This document shows, in pieces, positions 32,820 to 43,542 of a DNA stretch of 64,000 nt. Source of the stretch: Bradyrhizobium cajani. Lineage in GTDB: Bacteria > Pseudomonadota > Alphaproteobacteria > Rhizobiales > Xanthobacteraceae. A program made the translations under genes and the position numbers. The stretch lies in NCBI RefSeq assembly GCF_009759665.1, contig NZ_WQNE01000013.1, positions 1 through 64,000 of the forward strand. The letters are read 5' to 3'. The notes beneath the pieces were generated by a model. That model worked only from the letters and a program-made list of their open reading frames with translations. It was not told the DNA's origin and did no database searches. Numbering within the stretch: position 1 is the stretch's first letter; each line of letters begins with the position of its first letter.

Positions 32820-34171
32820 TGCGCAAGACTTCAGTAATCCTCCTCAGCGCGGCCACCGGTGCGGCGCTGACGCTGTTCGTGACCCAGCCGCGCGCGGTCT
32901 TCATGGGCTCCAGCGCGCGAGCCGCCACCGCGGACACCTATCGCCAGCTCAACCTGTTCGGCGACGTCTTCGAGCGCGTGCGCTCCGACTATGTCGAGAA
33001 GCCCGACGACACCAAGCTGATCGAATCCGCGATCAGCGGCATGCTCACCGGCCTCGATCCGCATTCGAGCTACATGGACGCCAAGAGCTTCCGCGACATG
33101 CAGGTGCAGACGCGCGGTGAGTTCGGCGGCCTCGGCATCGAGGTCACGATGGAAGACGGCCTGATCAAGGTGGTCTCGCCGATCGACGACACGCCGGCCT
33201 CGCGCGCCGGCATCATGGCCAACGACATCATCACCAATCTCGACGACGAAGCGGTGCAGGGCCTGACCCTGAACCAGGCGGTCGAGAAGATGCGCGGTCC
33301 GGTCAACACCAAGATCAAGCTCAAGATCATCCGCAAGGGCCAGGACAATCCGCTCGACGTCACGCTGGTGCGCGACAACATCCGCGTCCGCTCGGTGCGC
33401 GCGCGCGTCGAGGCCGACGACATCGCCTATATCCGCATCACCACCTTCAACGAGCAGACCACCGAAGGCCTGAAGCGCGAGGTCACCAATCTCTCGAATC
33501 AGATCGGCGACAAGCTGAAGGGCTACATCATCGACCTGCGCAACAACCCGGGCGGCCTGCTCGAGGAAGCGGTCACCGTCTCCGACTCGTTCCTGGAGAA
33601 GGGCGAGATCGTCTCGACCCGCGGCCGCAATGCCGAGGAGACCCAGCGCCGCACCGCGCATTCGGGCGACCTCACCAAGGGCAAGCCGGTCATCGTGCTG
33701 GTCAATGGCGGTTCGGCCTCGGCATCCGAGATCGTCGCCGGCGCGCTGCAGGACCACAAGCGCGCGACCATCGTCGGCACCCGCTCGTTCGGCAAGGGCT
33801 CGGTGCAGACCATCATTCCGCTCGGCTCGGGCAACGGCGCGCTGCGGCTGACCACGGCGCGCTATTACACGCCGTCCGGCAAGTCGATCCAGGCCAAGGG
33901 CATCGTGCCCGACATCGAAGTGCTCCAGGACGTGCCGGACGAGCTGAAGTCGCGTACCGACACCAAGGGCGAAGCTTCGCTCCGCGGCCATCTGAAGAAC
34001 GATGGCGACGAGAAGACCGGCTCGCAGTCCTACGTGCCGCCGGATGCCAAGGACGACAAGGCGCTCAAGCTCGCCGACGACCTGCTCCACGGCATCAAGA
34101 ACAGCGCCTCCGCAGCGCCCACGCCGGGCGGCGACAAGGCGGCCGCCGACAAGCCCAAAGCGGCAAACTAA
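32816..34171 (+). CDS. ctpA: Carboxyl-terminal processing protease (S41)
   Basis: A 451-residue periplasmic serine protease. An N-terminal signal/anchor (RKTSVILLSAATGAALTLFV) is followed by a PDZ domain (about 95-185, TRGEFGGLGIEVTMEDGLIK). The S41 catalytic domain comes next, with the nucleophile in NGGSASASEIVAG and the general-base lysine in SFGKGSVQT. The C-terminal tail (350-451) is charged and low-complexity. CtpA cleaves C-termini of envelope proteins and is linked to peptidoglycan hydrolase control. ATGA overlap with envC implies coupling. Confidence 0.96.
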   Translation: MMRKTSVILLSAATGAALTLFVTQPRAVFMGSSARAATADTYRQLNLFGDVFERVRSDYVEKPDDTKLIESAISGMLTGLDPHSSYMDAKSFRDMQVQTRGEFGGLGIEVTMEDGLIKVVSPIDDTPASRAGIMANDIITNLDDEAVQGLTLNQAVEKMRGPVNTKIKLKIIRKGQDNPLDVTLVRDNIRVRSVRARVEADDIAYIRITTFNEQTTEGLKREVTNLSNQIGDKLKGYIIDLRNNPGGLLEEAVTVSDSFLEKGEIVSTRGRNAEETQRRTAHSGDLTKGKPVIVLVNGGSASASEIVAGALQDHKRATIVGTRSFGKGSVQTIIPLGSGNGALRLTTARYYTPSGKSIQAKGIVPDIEVLQDVPDELKSRTDTKGEASLRGHLKNDGDEKTGSQSYVPPDAKDDKALKLADDLLHGIKNSASAAPTPGGDKAAADKPKAAN

Positions 34172-34197
34172 GTCGGCGCTACCAACGCGATCTCGCG

Positions 34198-34228
34198 AAA
34201 AGGGCGGCTCCAAGGGGCCGCCCTTTTT
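34198..34228 (+). terminator. Rho-independent terminator after ctpA
   Basis: AAAAGGGCGGC pairs with GCCGCCCTTTTT around a short loop, with a run of T. It follows ctpA by 27 bases and splits the envC-ctpA unit from yibQ. Confidence 0.8.
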
Positions 34229-34319
34229 GCTTGGGTCTCCTGCTGTCCCCGGCCTTTCCCGGCCTGCCGTCGCTTGACCTCGGCGTGGTATCGTCGGCAC
34301 GAGTGATTCGGGATCGCGC

Positions 34320-35540
34320 ATGACTGAAACGGCCGATGATCTGAGCGCCCCGCTCGGACAGGACAAGCCGCGCCGCAAACGCCGGCTACGGCTGCCGTTC
34401 ACCGCCATGCAGTTGCTCGCCGTCCTGCTGGGCCTGTTCCTCGTCACCTTTGCCGGCTTTGCCATCTTCAACAAGGATCCGCTCGGCGGCGAGCCGATGA
34501 CGCGGATCGCGATCCGCGAGCCCAAGGCAACGGACAAGGCGACGGACGAGAAGCCCGCCGCCGGCCATGGTCAGGAGACCAAGCAAGAGACCAAGGAGGC
34601 GCCGAAGCAGGCGGGCGAACAGAAGACCGTCACCATGATCGACGGCTCCACCGGCGCACGCCATGACGTCGTGATCGGCGCCGGCGATGCCGCCGACAGG
34701 GGCGATGCGGCGGCCGCGTCCGCGCCGCCGCCCGTCATGGCCGGGATCGACCCGAAACTGCTGGAGAAGTCGCGCTACGGCATGATCCCCATGGTCGCCG
34801 GCGACCTGAAGCCGTTCAACGTCTACGCCGCCGACGCCGACCGCGCCAAGGCGGCCAAGATGCCGGTGGTCGCGATCGTGATCGGCGGCCTCGGTGTCGG
34901 CGCCGCCAAGACCACCGACGCGATCATGAAGCTGCCGCCGGCGGTGACGCTGGCCTTCACGCCCTATGGGTCCGACCCCGGCAAGCTCGCCGAGCGGGCC
35001 CGCGCCCAGCGCCACGAGATCTTCCTCCAGATCCCGATGGAGCCCTACGATTTCCCCGACAACGATCCGGGGCCGCAAACGCTGCTGACCTCGCTGAGCC
35101 CCGACCAGAACATGGACCGCCTGTACTGGCACCTGAGCCGGATGCAGGGCTATGCCGGCATCGCCAATTTCATGGGCGCGCGCTTCGTCGCCACCGACGC
35201 GGCGATGCAGCCGATCATCCGCGAGGCGGCCAAGCGCGGTCTCGGCTTCTTCGACGACGGCTCCTCGCCCCGCAGCATCGCGTCGCAGGCCGCCGCCAAC
35301 CAGGCCATGCCGTTCGGCAAGGGCGACATCGCACTCGACGTGGTGCCGACCTCGACCGAGATCGACCGCGCCCTGAACAAGCTCGAATCGACGGCACGCG
35401 AGCGCGGCGCCGCCATCGGCACCGCCTCGGCCCTTCCCGTCTCGATCGAGCGCATCGGCGCCTGGATCAAGACATTGGGCGACCGGGGTATCCTTTTGGT
35501 GCCATTGACAACCGCGATGCTGAAATCAAAATCCAGCTAA
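34320..35540 (+). CDS. yibQ: Divergent polysaccharide deacetylase (YibQ-type)
   Basis: A 406-residue envelope protein. A basic N-terminus precedes one membrane segment (about 30-50, LLAVLLGLFLVTFAGFAIF), followed by a charged linker of about 110 residues. The NodB-like divergent polysaccharide deacetylase domain (about 175-400) has VVAIVIGGLGVGAAKTTDAI, FLQIPMEPYDFP and FMGARFVATDAAM. This family usually accompanies envC and ctpA and is thought to act on envelope glycans, but a substrate is not established. A good ATG start lies 92 bases after the ctpA terminator. Confidence 0.88.
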   Translation: MTETADDLSAPLGQDKPRRKRRLRLPFTAMQLLAVLLGLFLVTFAGFAIFNKDPLGGEPMTRIAIREPKATDKATDEKPAAGHGQETKQETKEAPKQAGEQKTVTMIDGSTGARHDVVIGAGDAADRGDAAAASAPPPVMAGIDPKLLEKSRYGMIPMVAGDLKPFNVYAADADRAKAAKMPVVAIVIGGLGVGAAKTTDAIMKLPPAVTLAFTPYGSDPGKLAERARAQRHEIFLQIPMEPYDFPDNDPGPQTLLTSLSPDQNMDRLYWHLSRMQGYAGIANFMGARFVATDAAMQPIIREAAKRGLGFFDDGSSPRSIASQAAANQAMPFGKGDIALDVVPTSTEIDRALNKLESTARERGAAIGTASALPVSIERIGAWIKTLGDRGILLVPLTTAMLKSKSS

Positions 35541-35616
35541 ATCAACGGATTGGTACGGCACGGGTCCCGCGGGGGCCGGTCAAGCCCTACCGATAGGACG
35601 CATGAGGTCTGGCGGA

Positions 35617-36123
35617 ATGGCGCGTTACGAGGATCTGCCCTACCGGACTTGCGTCGGTGTCATGCTCATCAACACGAAAGGCCTGGTGTTCATCGGCCGC
35701 CGCGCCGGCGGCATCGAGCATGTCGACGACGCCCATGTCTGGCAGATGCCGCAAGGCGGCGTCGATCCCGGCGAGGACACCTGGGAGGCGGCCAAGCGCG
35801 AGCTCTATGAGGAGACCAGCGTGCGCTCGGTCGAGCGCCTCGGCGAGGTTCCGGACTGGCTGATCTACGACATCCCGCGCACCGTGGCGGGCCGCGCCTG
35901 GAAGGGCCGCTACCGCGGCCAGCGCCAGAAATGGTTCGCGGTGCGCTTCACCGGCAAGGACAGCGAGATCAACGTCGAGAAGCCCGGCGGCGGTGGCCAC
36001 AAGGCCGAATTCGTGAGCTGGCGCTGGGAGCCGATGAAGAACCTCCCCGGGCTGATCATCCCGTTCAAGCGCCCGGTCTATGAGCGCGTGGTGAAGGAAT
36101 TTTCCGGACTCGCAGATGAATAA
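35617..36123 (+). CDS. rppH: RNA pyrophosphohydrolase (Nudix)
   Basis: A 168-residue Nudix hydrolase that removes pyrophosphate from 5'-triphosphate RNA and starts its decay. The start YRTCVGVMLIN and the box GGVDPGEDTWEAAKRELYEE (positions matching GX5EX7REUXEE) are intact. RGQRQKWFAVRFTG is the RppH/NudH signature. The ATG at 35617 follows GAGGT by 8 bases; an ATG at 35602 is possible. A close paralogue follows at 36187. Confidence 0.92.
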   Translation: MARYEDLPYRTCVGVMLINTKGLVFIGRRAGGIEHVDDAHVWQMPQGGVDPGEDTWEAAKRELYEETSVRSVERLGEVPDWLIYDIPRTVAGRAWKGRYRGQRQKWFAVRFTGKDSEINVEKPGGGGHKAEFVSWRWEPMKNLPGLIIPFKRPVYERVVKEFSGLADE

Positions 36124-36186
36124 TTGAAGTTGTCATCCCGGCTTCGGTGCTAATGCATCGCCGGCAGGACAACGAGAGACCCACGC

Positions 36187-36687
36187 GTGACGAATGAAAA
36201 GCCCTACCGCCCCAATGTGGGGATTGCCCTCTTCAACGCGGATGGCCGTGTGCTGATCGGCCACCGCTTCAAGGGCGACGGGCCGGAGATCATCCTGCCG
36301 GGCCTCGACTGGCAGATGCCGCAGGGCGGCGTCGACGAAGGCGAGGACCTGCGCGAGGCCGCGATGCGCGAACTCTGGGAAGAGACGAGCGTCGTCAGCG
36401 CCGACTATCTCGGCGAGACCGACTGGGTCACCTACGAATTCCCTCCTTACGACGGGCCGCAGACGCACCGGCTGGCGAAATTCCGCGGGCAGCGCCAGAA
36501 ATGGTTCGCGCTGCGCTTCACCGGCAACGACGACGAGATCGATCCATTGACGCCGCGCAACGGGCAGCCGGCAGAGTTCGACGCCTGGCGCTGGGAGCGC
36601 CTCGACCGTGTCGCCGATCTCGTGGTGCCGTTCCGGCGCGAGGTTTATCAGGCGGTGGCGAAGCAGTTCGCAACCTTCGGAAACTAA
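36187..36687 (+). CDS. Second RppH-like Nudix hydrolase
   Basis: A 166-residue protein starting at GTG 36187. It contains YRPNVGIALFNADGRVLIGHR, the Nudix box GGVDEGEDLREAAMRELWEE and RGQRQKWFALRFTG, so all RppH-type residues are present. It clearly shares ancestry with the upstream rppH but has diverged, particularly in its C-terminal half. It may act on a different capped RNA or on a dinucleoside polyphosphate. The spacer between the two genes is 63 bases. Confidence 0.9.
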   Translation: MTNEKPYRPNVGIALFNADGRVLIGHRFKGDGPEIILPGLDWQMPQGGVDEGEDLREAAMRELWEETSVVSADYLGETDWVTYEFPPYDGPQTHRLAKFRGQRQKWFALRFTGNDDEIDPLTPRNGQPAEFDAWRWERLDRVADLVVPFRREVYQAVAKQFATFGN

Positions 36688-36824
36688 AACTGCGAAAACA
36701 ACCCCATGCACAGTAGCCGGGCACCGTCGGCGCGATGCGTGGTGGTAGTTGCGAAGTTTTTGAAACGTCGAAAGGAATCGACGGCAGCGCAATCGGCGCA
36801 AGGTCGGTCGGCAGTGCCCTTGCT

Positions 36825-36953
36825 GGCGATGAAATCGTCGACGACTTCGCGATAGGAGGCCAGACGCCGCAGCGTCTCCTCTTCGTCTTCCGCGACCAGT
36901 CTCGAATAGCCGGCAATATCGGCCGCGAAAATCGCTGCGATCTTGCGTTTCAT
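36825..36953 (-). pseudogene. Remnant of a class III adenylate/guanylate cyclase gene
   Basis: On the minus strand the sequence encodes MKRKIAAIFAADIAGYSRLV, then AEDEEETLRRLASYREVVDDFIA. That is the start of the CHD domain of adenylate cyclases of the type abundant in bradyrhizobia, with the first metal Asp in ADIAGYS. After about 43 residues the similarity ends and the frame runs into unrelated sequence (ASKGTADRPCADC). The rest of the catalytic domain is missing, so it is a truncated, inactive copy. Confidence 0.75.
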
Positions 36954-37040
36954 CTGCGCTACCGAGGACGCGGTGCAACAAAGTTCAACGCCCGCCACGG
37001 TCGTGACGAGCGCTGGAATTGGTCAGGAATTTCGAGTCCG

Positions 37041-37065
37041 AGCCCCGGAGCGGTGCCCCGGGGCT
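37041..37065 (-). terminator. Hairpin downstream of atpC
   Basis: AGCCCCGG pairs with CCGGGGCT across a 9-base loop, immediately after the atpC stop codon. No run of T follows on the minus strand, so it may be a 3'-end stabiliser or a weak terminator. Confidence 0.5.
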
Positions 37066-37472
37066 TAGTGCATAGCCGTGGAGTTGAGCTGGTGCTGAAT
37101 GCTCTTGAAGTGGTCGAGCCGCTCAATGGCGCGATCGAGCTCGGAGCCTTCGTGCTCCTTCAGATTCTCTTCCATCTCCGCGATCGTCTCGGCGAACTGC
37201 GCACGGTCGAGCTCGGCCAGCGACGTCGCGACGTCGGCGAGCACGGTCAGGCCCTTCTCGGAGACTTCCGCGAGGCCGCCGAGCACGATGATCTTCTCGT
37301 GCCTGCCGCCGGTGGTGACGGTGAGGATGCCGGGCCGGATCGCGGCCACGACCGGCGCATGTCCTGCCAGCACGCCGAAATCACCCTCGATGCCGGGGAT
37401 GTCGACCTGGTCGACCTCGCCGGAGAATGCGAGCTTTTCCGGCGAGACGAGATCGAAGTGGAAGGTGGCCAT
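37065..37472 (-). CDS. atpC: F1 ATP synthase epsilon subunit
   Basis: A 135-residue subunit. ATFHFDLVSPEKLAFSGEVD, GDFGVLAGHAPVV and GGLAEVSEKGLTVLADVA cover the N-terminal beta-barrel (about 1-85). A helical C-terminal part follows (ELDRAQFAETIAEMEENLKE), which inhibits rotation in some species. It is the last gene of the atp operon, separated from atpD by a 96-base spacer that carries an unusual heptamer array. Confidence 0.97.
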   Translation of the reverse strand: MATFHFDLVSPEKLAFSGEVDQVDIPGIEGDFGVLAGHAPVVAAIRPGILTVTTGGRHEKIIVLGGLAEVSEKGLTVLADVATSLAELDRAQFAETIAEMEENLKEHEGSELDRAIERLDHFKSIQHQLNSTAMH

Positions 37473-37481
37473 GGGAAACCT

Positions 37482-37566
37482 GCGAATGGTGAGTAGCGAA
37501 CGAGCGAGTGGCGAGTAGCGAATGGCGAATAGATACTACTCGCCACTCCCTATTCGCTATTCGCTA
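37482..37566. repeat. Heptamer array between atpD and atpC
   Basis: Seven near-identical heptamers of type GCGARTR (37482-37531; one carries an extra base) are followed, after GATAC, by four heptamers of the reverse-complement type (TACTCGC, CACTCCC, TATTCGC, TATTCGC; 37537-37564). As a result 37506-37517 is exactly complementary to 37537-37548, and 37518-37532 complements 37550-37564 with one mismatch. The two pairings overlap in space and are mutually exclusive. Confidence 0.7.
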
Positions 37567-37568
37567 GC

Positions 37569-39011
<1,443 letters not shown>

Positions 39012-39065
39012 GAATTGCTCTCCTTCGGAATTCCGTACTTGAACGACCGTCGTTTGGTGCGTGCG

Positions 39066-39941
39066 TCAGACCGCCTCGGCGCCGGAGATGATCTCGATCA
39101 GCTCCTTGGTGATCTGGGCTTGACGGGTTCGGTTGTAGATCTGGGTTTGCTTGCGAATCATCTCACCCGCGTTGCGGGTGGCGTTGTCCATCGAGCTCAT
39201 CTGCGCGCCGTAGAACGAGGCGTTGTTTTCAAGCAGCGCGCGGAAGATCTGCACCGCGATATTGCGCGGCAACAGGCCGGAGAGCAGTTCGTCCTCCTCC
39301 GGCTCGTATTCGTAGGACGTCGTCGGCGCATTCGCCGCCTTTTCCTCGACGATCAGCGGAATGATCTGCTGTGCGGTCGGGATCTGGGCAATCACCGACT
39401 TGAACTGCGCGTAGAACAGCGTGCAGACGTCGAACTCGCCGTTGTCGAAACGGGCCAGCACCTTCTTGGCGATGTCCTCGGCGTTGACGAAGCCGAGCTG
39501 GCGAACGCTGCGCAGGTCGAGATGCTCGACGATCTGCCTGTCGTACAGGCGACGGAGCTGCTCATAGCCCTTGCGGCCGACGCAGAAGAATTTCACTTCC
39601 TTACCCTGCGCGATCAGCGCCTGGGCGTGCTCGCGGGCGAGGCGCACGATCGAGGAGTTGAAGGCGCCGGACAGGCCGCGCTCGCCGGTGCAGACGAGAA
39701 GCAGGTGAACCTGGTCCCTGCCGGTGCCGGCGAGCAGCGCCGGCGCGCCGGGCGAGCCCGCAGCAGCGCTGGCGATGTTGGAGATCACCGCGCTCATCTT
39801 GTCGGCATAGGGCCGCGCCGCCTCGGCCGCCTGCTGGGCGCGGCGCAATCTGGACGCGGCGACCATCTGCATGGCCTTGGTGATCTTCTGCGTCGCCTTG
39901 GTGGAGGCGATGCGGACGCGCATGTCTTTAAGTGACGCCAT
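39066..39941 (-). CDS. atpG: F1 ATP synthase gamma subunit
   Basis: A 291-residue central shaft subunit. MASLKDMRVRIASTKATQKI and the C-terminal NATRNAGEMIRKQTQIYNRTRQ, both coiled-coil arms of the rotor, are conserved. The middle part (ERGLSGAFNSSI) is the Rossmann-like domain. It lies between atpA and atpD in the standard order. Confidence 0.98.
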   Translation of the reverse strand: MASLKDMRVRIASTKATQKITKAMQMVAASRLRRAQQAAEAARPYADKMSAVISNIASAAAGSPGAPALLAGTGRDQVHLLLVCTGERGLSGAFNSSIVRLAREHAQALIAQGKEVKFFCVGRKGYEQLRRLYDRQIVEHLDLRSVRQLGFVNAEDIAKKVLARFDNGEFDVCTLFYAQFKSVIAQIPTAQQIIPLIVEEKAANAPTTSYEYEPEEDELLSGLLPRNIAVQIFRALLENNASFYGAQMSSMDNATRNAGEMIRKQTQIYNRTRQAQITKELIEIISGAEAV

Positions 39942-40083
39942 TCTTCGTTCACCCCGGCGGTTCGACGCTACGTCGGACCGCTAGCCTGTCCCTGTGGCAA
40001 TGCCCGGCCGGGCGCCGGGCACGCTTATTATTGTCTTGCCTCTCGCGAAGCGGTCATGGCCGGAAGACCCGGCCATGCAGCAA

Positions 40084-41612
<1,529 letters not shown>

Positions 41613-41613
<1 letters not shown>

Positions 41614-42173
41614 CAGCCTGCCTCTTTCATCGCGTGCTTGATCGAATTGAGTTTGGTGCGAAGCGATCCATCCACCATGCGGCTGCCCAGCTTGACGACG
41701 AGGCCACCGATGATCGCGGGATCGACTTTCACGTTCAGCGCGACGTCCTTGCCGGTCACCGACTTCAGGGCGACCTTGAGGGCGTCGAGATTCTTGTCCG
41801 AAAGGGCCTCCGCCACGGTGACGTCGGCCGTCGTCTCGCCCTTGAACTTCGCGACGAGGGCGCGGTAGGCGCGGATGACGTCGGCCACCGCGAACAGGCG
41901 GCGGTTGGCAGTCAGCACTTTCAGGAAATTGGCGGAGATGCCGGCGAGGCCGACCTTGTCCAGCACGGCCGAGAGGGCCCGGGACTGGGCGTCGGCCGCG
42001 AACACCGGGCTGCGGACCAGGCGCTTCAGATCGGCGCTCTCGTTCAGCAAGGCCTCGAATTTGTCGAGATCGGCTTTGACCTCATCGACCACATTCTGGT
42101 CGCGGGCCAGTTCAAACAAGGCCGTTGCATAACGGCCGGACACACCTGAAACGGACGTATCTTCTGCAGCCAC
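41613..42173 (-). CDS. atpH: F1 ATP synthase delta subunit
   Basis: A 186-residue peripheral-stalk subunit. VSGRYATALFELARDQNVVDE is the N-terminal F6-like helix bundle, and the C-terminal DPAIIGGLVVKLGSRMVDGS is the family signature. It begins with GTG. It is the first gene of the F1 operon; the F0 genes are absent here, as is usual for alphaproteobacteria. Confidence 0.97.
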
Positions 42174-42595
42174 AGACGCGCTCTTTTAGCTGTCAAATTC
42201 GCAAGGGAAAAACCGTCGCCGCGAAGCGGCGCCTAGCGATCCAAGCCCTTGGAATTCAAGCGGGACTTCGATTTTCGGCCGACACGGGAGGCGCCGGATC
42301 CGGTAAAATCGCGGCTTTGCTAACATAGCAGGCGCGCACGTGCAACATGACGCCAAATTAAAGGCATGGGGTTTTGTCGCCAGTTCGTCGCAGTCCCCCG
42401 ACGCGCGCGACGGCAACTTGCCACGCCACGGAATTGAGCCGCGCCTTCCGGCAGCTCGTCGCACATTCGTTCCCGCCCTCAGCGCATAGCGGCCATGAAC
42501 ACGGATCGCTGAGGCGTGACCCCGGACGGGGCGCCCGCCAGTTCCGAATACTTACCCAATTCTAAACTCGGGGCGCGATGACTTCACTCTACAGT

Positions 42596-42613
42596 ATTCG
42601 ATAGTAATCGAAT
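42596..42613. promoter_or_regulatory. Palindrome ATTCGAT-AGTA-ATCGAAT
   Basis: A perfect 7+7 inverted repeat. It shares its last three bases with a second perfect palindrome, AATGATT-AATA-AATCATT (42611-42628), giving two abutting dyads about 200 bases upstream of rlpA. Role unknown; operator function is a guess. Confidence 0.45.
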
Positions 42614-42615
42614 GA

Positions 42616-42630
42616 TTAATAAATCATTAA
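42616..42630 (+). promoter_or_regulatory. CtrA-type box TTAA-N7-TTAA
   Basis: TTAA-TAAATCA-TTAA matches the full alphaproteobacterial CtrA consensus TTAA-N7-TTAA. CtrA is the cell-cycle master regulator. The site lies about 180 bases upstream of rlpA, a septum-associated gene, and overlaps the second of two palindromes. A GAATC (CcrM-type) site follows at 42731. Confidence 0.5.
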
Positions 42631-42775
42631 AGAAAGGGATTGCGGAACATCCGCTGCAACATCGGTGCCAGTCACAAGATGTTTCATGACGACACAGAAC
42701 AGATTTACTGCCCAATTCACGCCTCATTGAGAATCGAAACGCCAAACCGCTCACAGACTTACGGGGGCTCCACTG

Positions 42776-42789
42776 GCCACATATGTGGC
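42776..42789. promoter_or_regulatory. 14-base palindrome GCCACATATGTGGC before rlpA
   Basis: A perfect palindrome whose end is 23 bases upstream of the rlpA ATG. The position suits a repressor operator overlapping the translation leader or early transcribed region. The binding factor is unknown. Confidence 0.45.
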
Positions 42790-42812
42790 AATACTAGCTT
42801 AGGGACCACTAA

Positions 42813-43307
42813 ATGCTGTCTTTGAAGACGCTGGGCATCGTGACCCGGCCGCGCACGGCGATCGCTTTCGTCGCCGCAACTCTCCTCGTCGGTGGAACTG
42901 CCACCGAAGCGTCCGCGAAATCCAGGCATCACCGGCATCATCGCCACCACGCCCAGACCGACACCAACTCCGGCTCCGATTGGCGCAGCGCCAATGCGTC
43001 GATGACGCCGTCGTCGGGCACCGGCCGCAGCTTCTCCGGCATGGCCTCCTATTACGGCAACGAGTCCGGCAGCCGGACCGCCTCGGGCCAGCGCTTCAAC
43101 CAGAACGCCATGACCGCCGCGCACCGTTCGCTGCCGTTCGGCACCAAGCTGCGCGTCACCCATGGCGGCCAGAGCGTCGTCGTCACCATCAATGACCGCG
43201 GCCCCTTCATTCGCGGCCGAGTGCTCGACCTCTCCACGGGCGCTGCCCGCGCCATCGGCCTTACCGGCGCCGGTGTCGGCCGCGTCACCGCGGAAGTCGT
43301 CTCCTAA
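42813..43307 (+). CDS. rlpA: RlpA-type septal lytic transglycosylase / double-psi beta-barrel protein
   Basis: A 164-residue secreted protein. The signal peptide (about 15-36, IAFVAATLLVGGTATEASA) is followed by a histidine-rich stretch (RHHRHHRHH, 38-46). The RlpA double-psi beta-barrel (about 74-164) contains GMASYYGNESGSRTASGQRF, MTAAHRSLPFGTKLRV and ND-RGPFIRGRVLDLS. The catalytic-type Glu of active RlpA may correspond to E in GNESG; His104 and the Asp in INDRGP are kept. There is no lipobox and no SPOR domain. It is a likely cell-division-linked peptidoglycan enzyme. The RBS is AGGGA. Confidence 0.85.
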   Translation: MLSLKTLGIVTRPRTAIAFVAATLLVGGTATEASAKSRHHRHHRHHAQTDTNSGSDWRSANASMTPSSGTGRSFSGMASYYGNESGSRTASGQRFNQNAMTAAHRSLPFGTKLRVTHGGQSVVVTINDRGPFIRGRVLDLSTGAARAIGLTGAGVGRVTAEVVS

Positions 43308-43396
43308 GGCGCGCTTCGAGCGCCTCATCTCAACAAACGCAGATCTCGTCATCGTCCGCATGGACCTGTGAGCGGCGAGATCAGCACGGGCAAAAC

Positions 43397-43429
43397 AAGC
43401 CCGCCGTCTTGGGGGACGGCGGGCTTTTT
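43397..43429 (+). terminator. Rho-independent terminator after rlpA
   Basis: AAGCCCGCCGTC pairs perfectly with GACGGCGGGCTT around TTGGGG, followed by more T. It may serve both rlpA and, in reverse, the convergent priA. Confidence 0.85.
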
Positions 43430-43435
43430 GTTTGG

Positions 43436-43537
43436 CGTCATTCCGGGGCACGCGAAGCGTGAACCCGGAATCCATCGGGCGGCAGTGACCGCGGTGAAAT
43501 GGATTCCGGGCTCGCGCTTCGCGCGCCCCGGAATGAC
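43436..43537. repeat. Palindromic repeat between rlpA and priA
   Basis: CGTCATTCCGGGGCACGCGAAGCG-type left arm and CGCTTCGCGCGCCCCGGAATGAC-type right arm, with GAATCCAT and ATGGATTCC inside. It is the same family as 59754-59854 and 28123-28205. Confidence 0.75.
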
Positions 43538-43542
43538 AGTGG

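Larger units (their letters stand above)
42174..42812. other. Divergent promoter region between atpH and rlpA
   Basis: A 639-base gap without a gene. The half nearest atpH is GC-rich and must contain the atp promoter, though I cannot single out a convincing one. The half nearest rlpA is AT-rich from about 42540 and holds twin palindromes, a CtrA-type box and a 14-base palindrome described separately. A GAATC site (CcrM methylation type, GANTC) lies at 42731. Confidence 0.7.

Noticed and set aside
37506..37564. A full H-type pseudoknot in the atpD-atpC spacer
   Set aside because: The A-A' and B-B' helices of 12 and 15 base pairs would need connecting loops of 0 and 1 bases, which is sterically impossible; alternative hairpins are the realistic reading.
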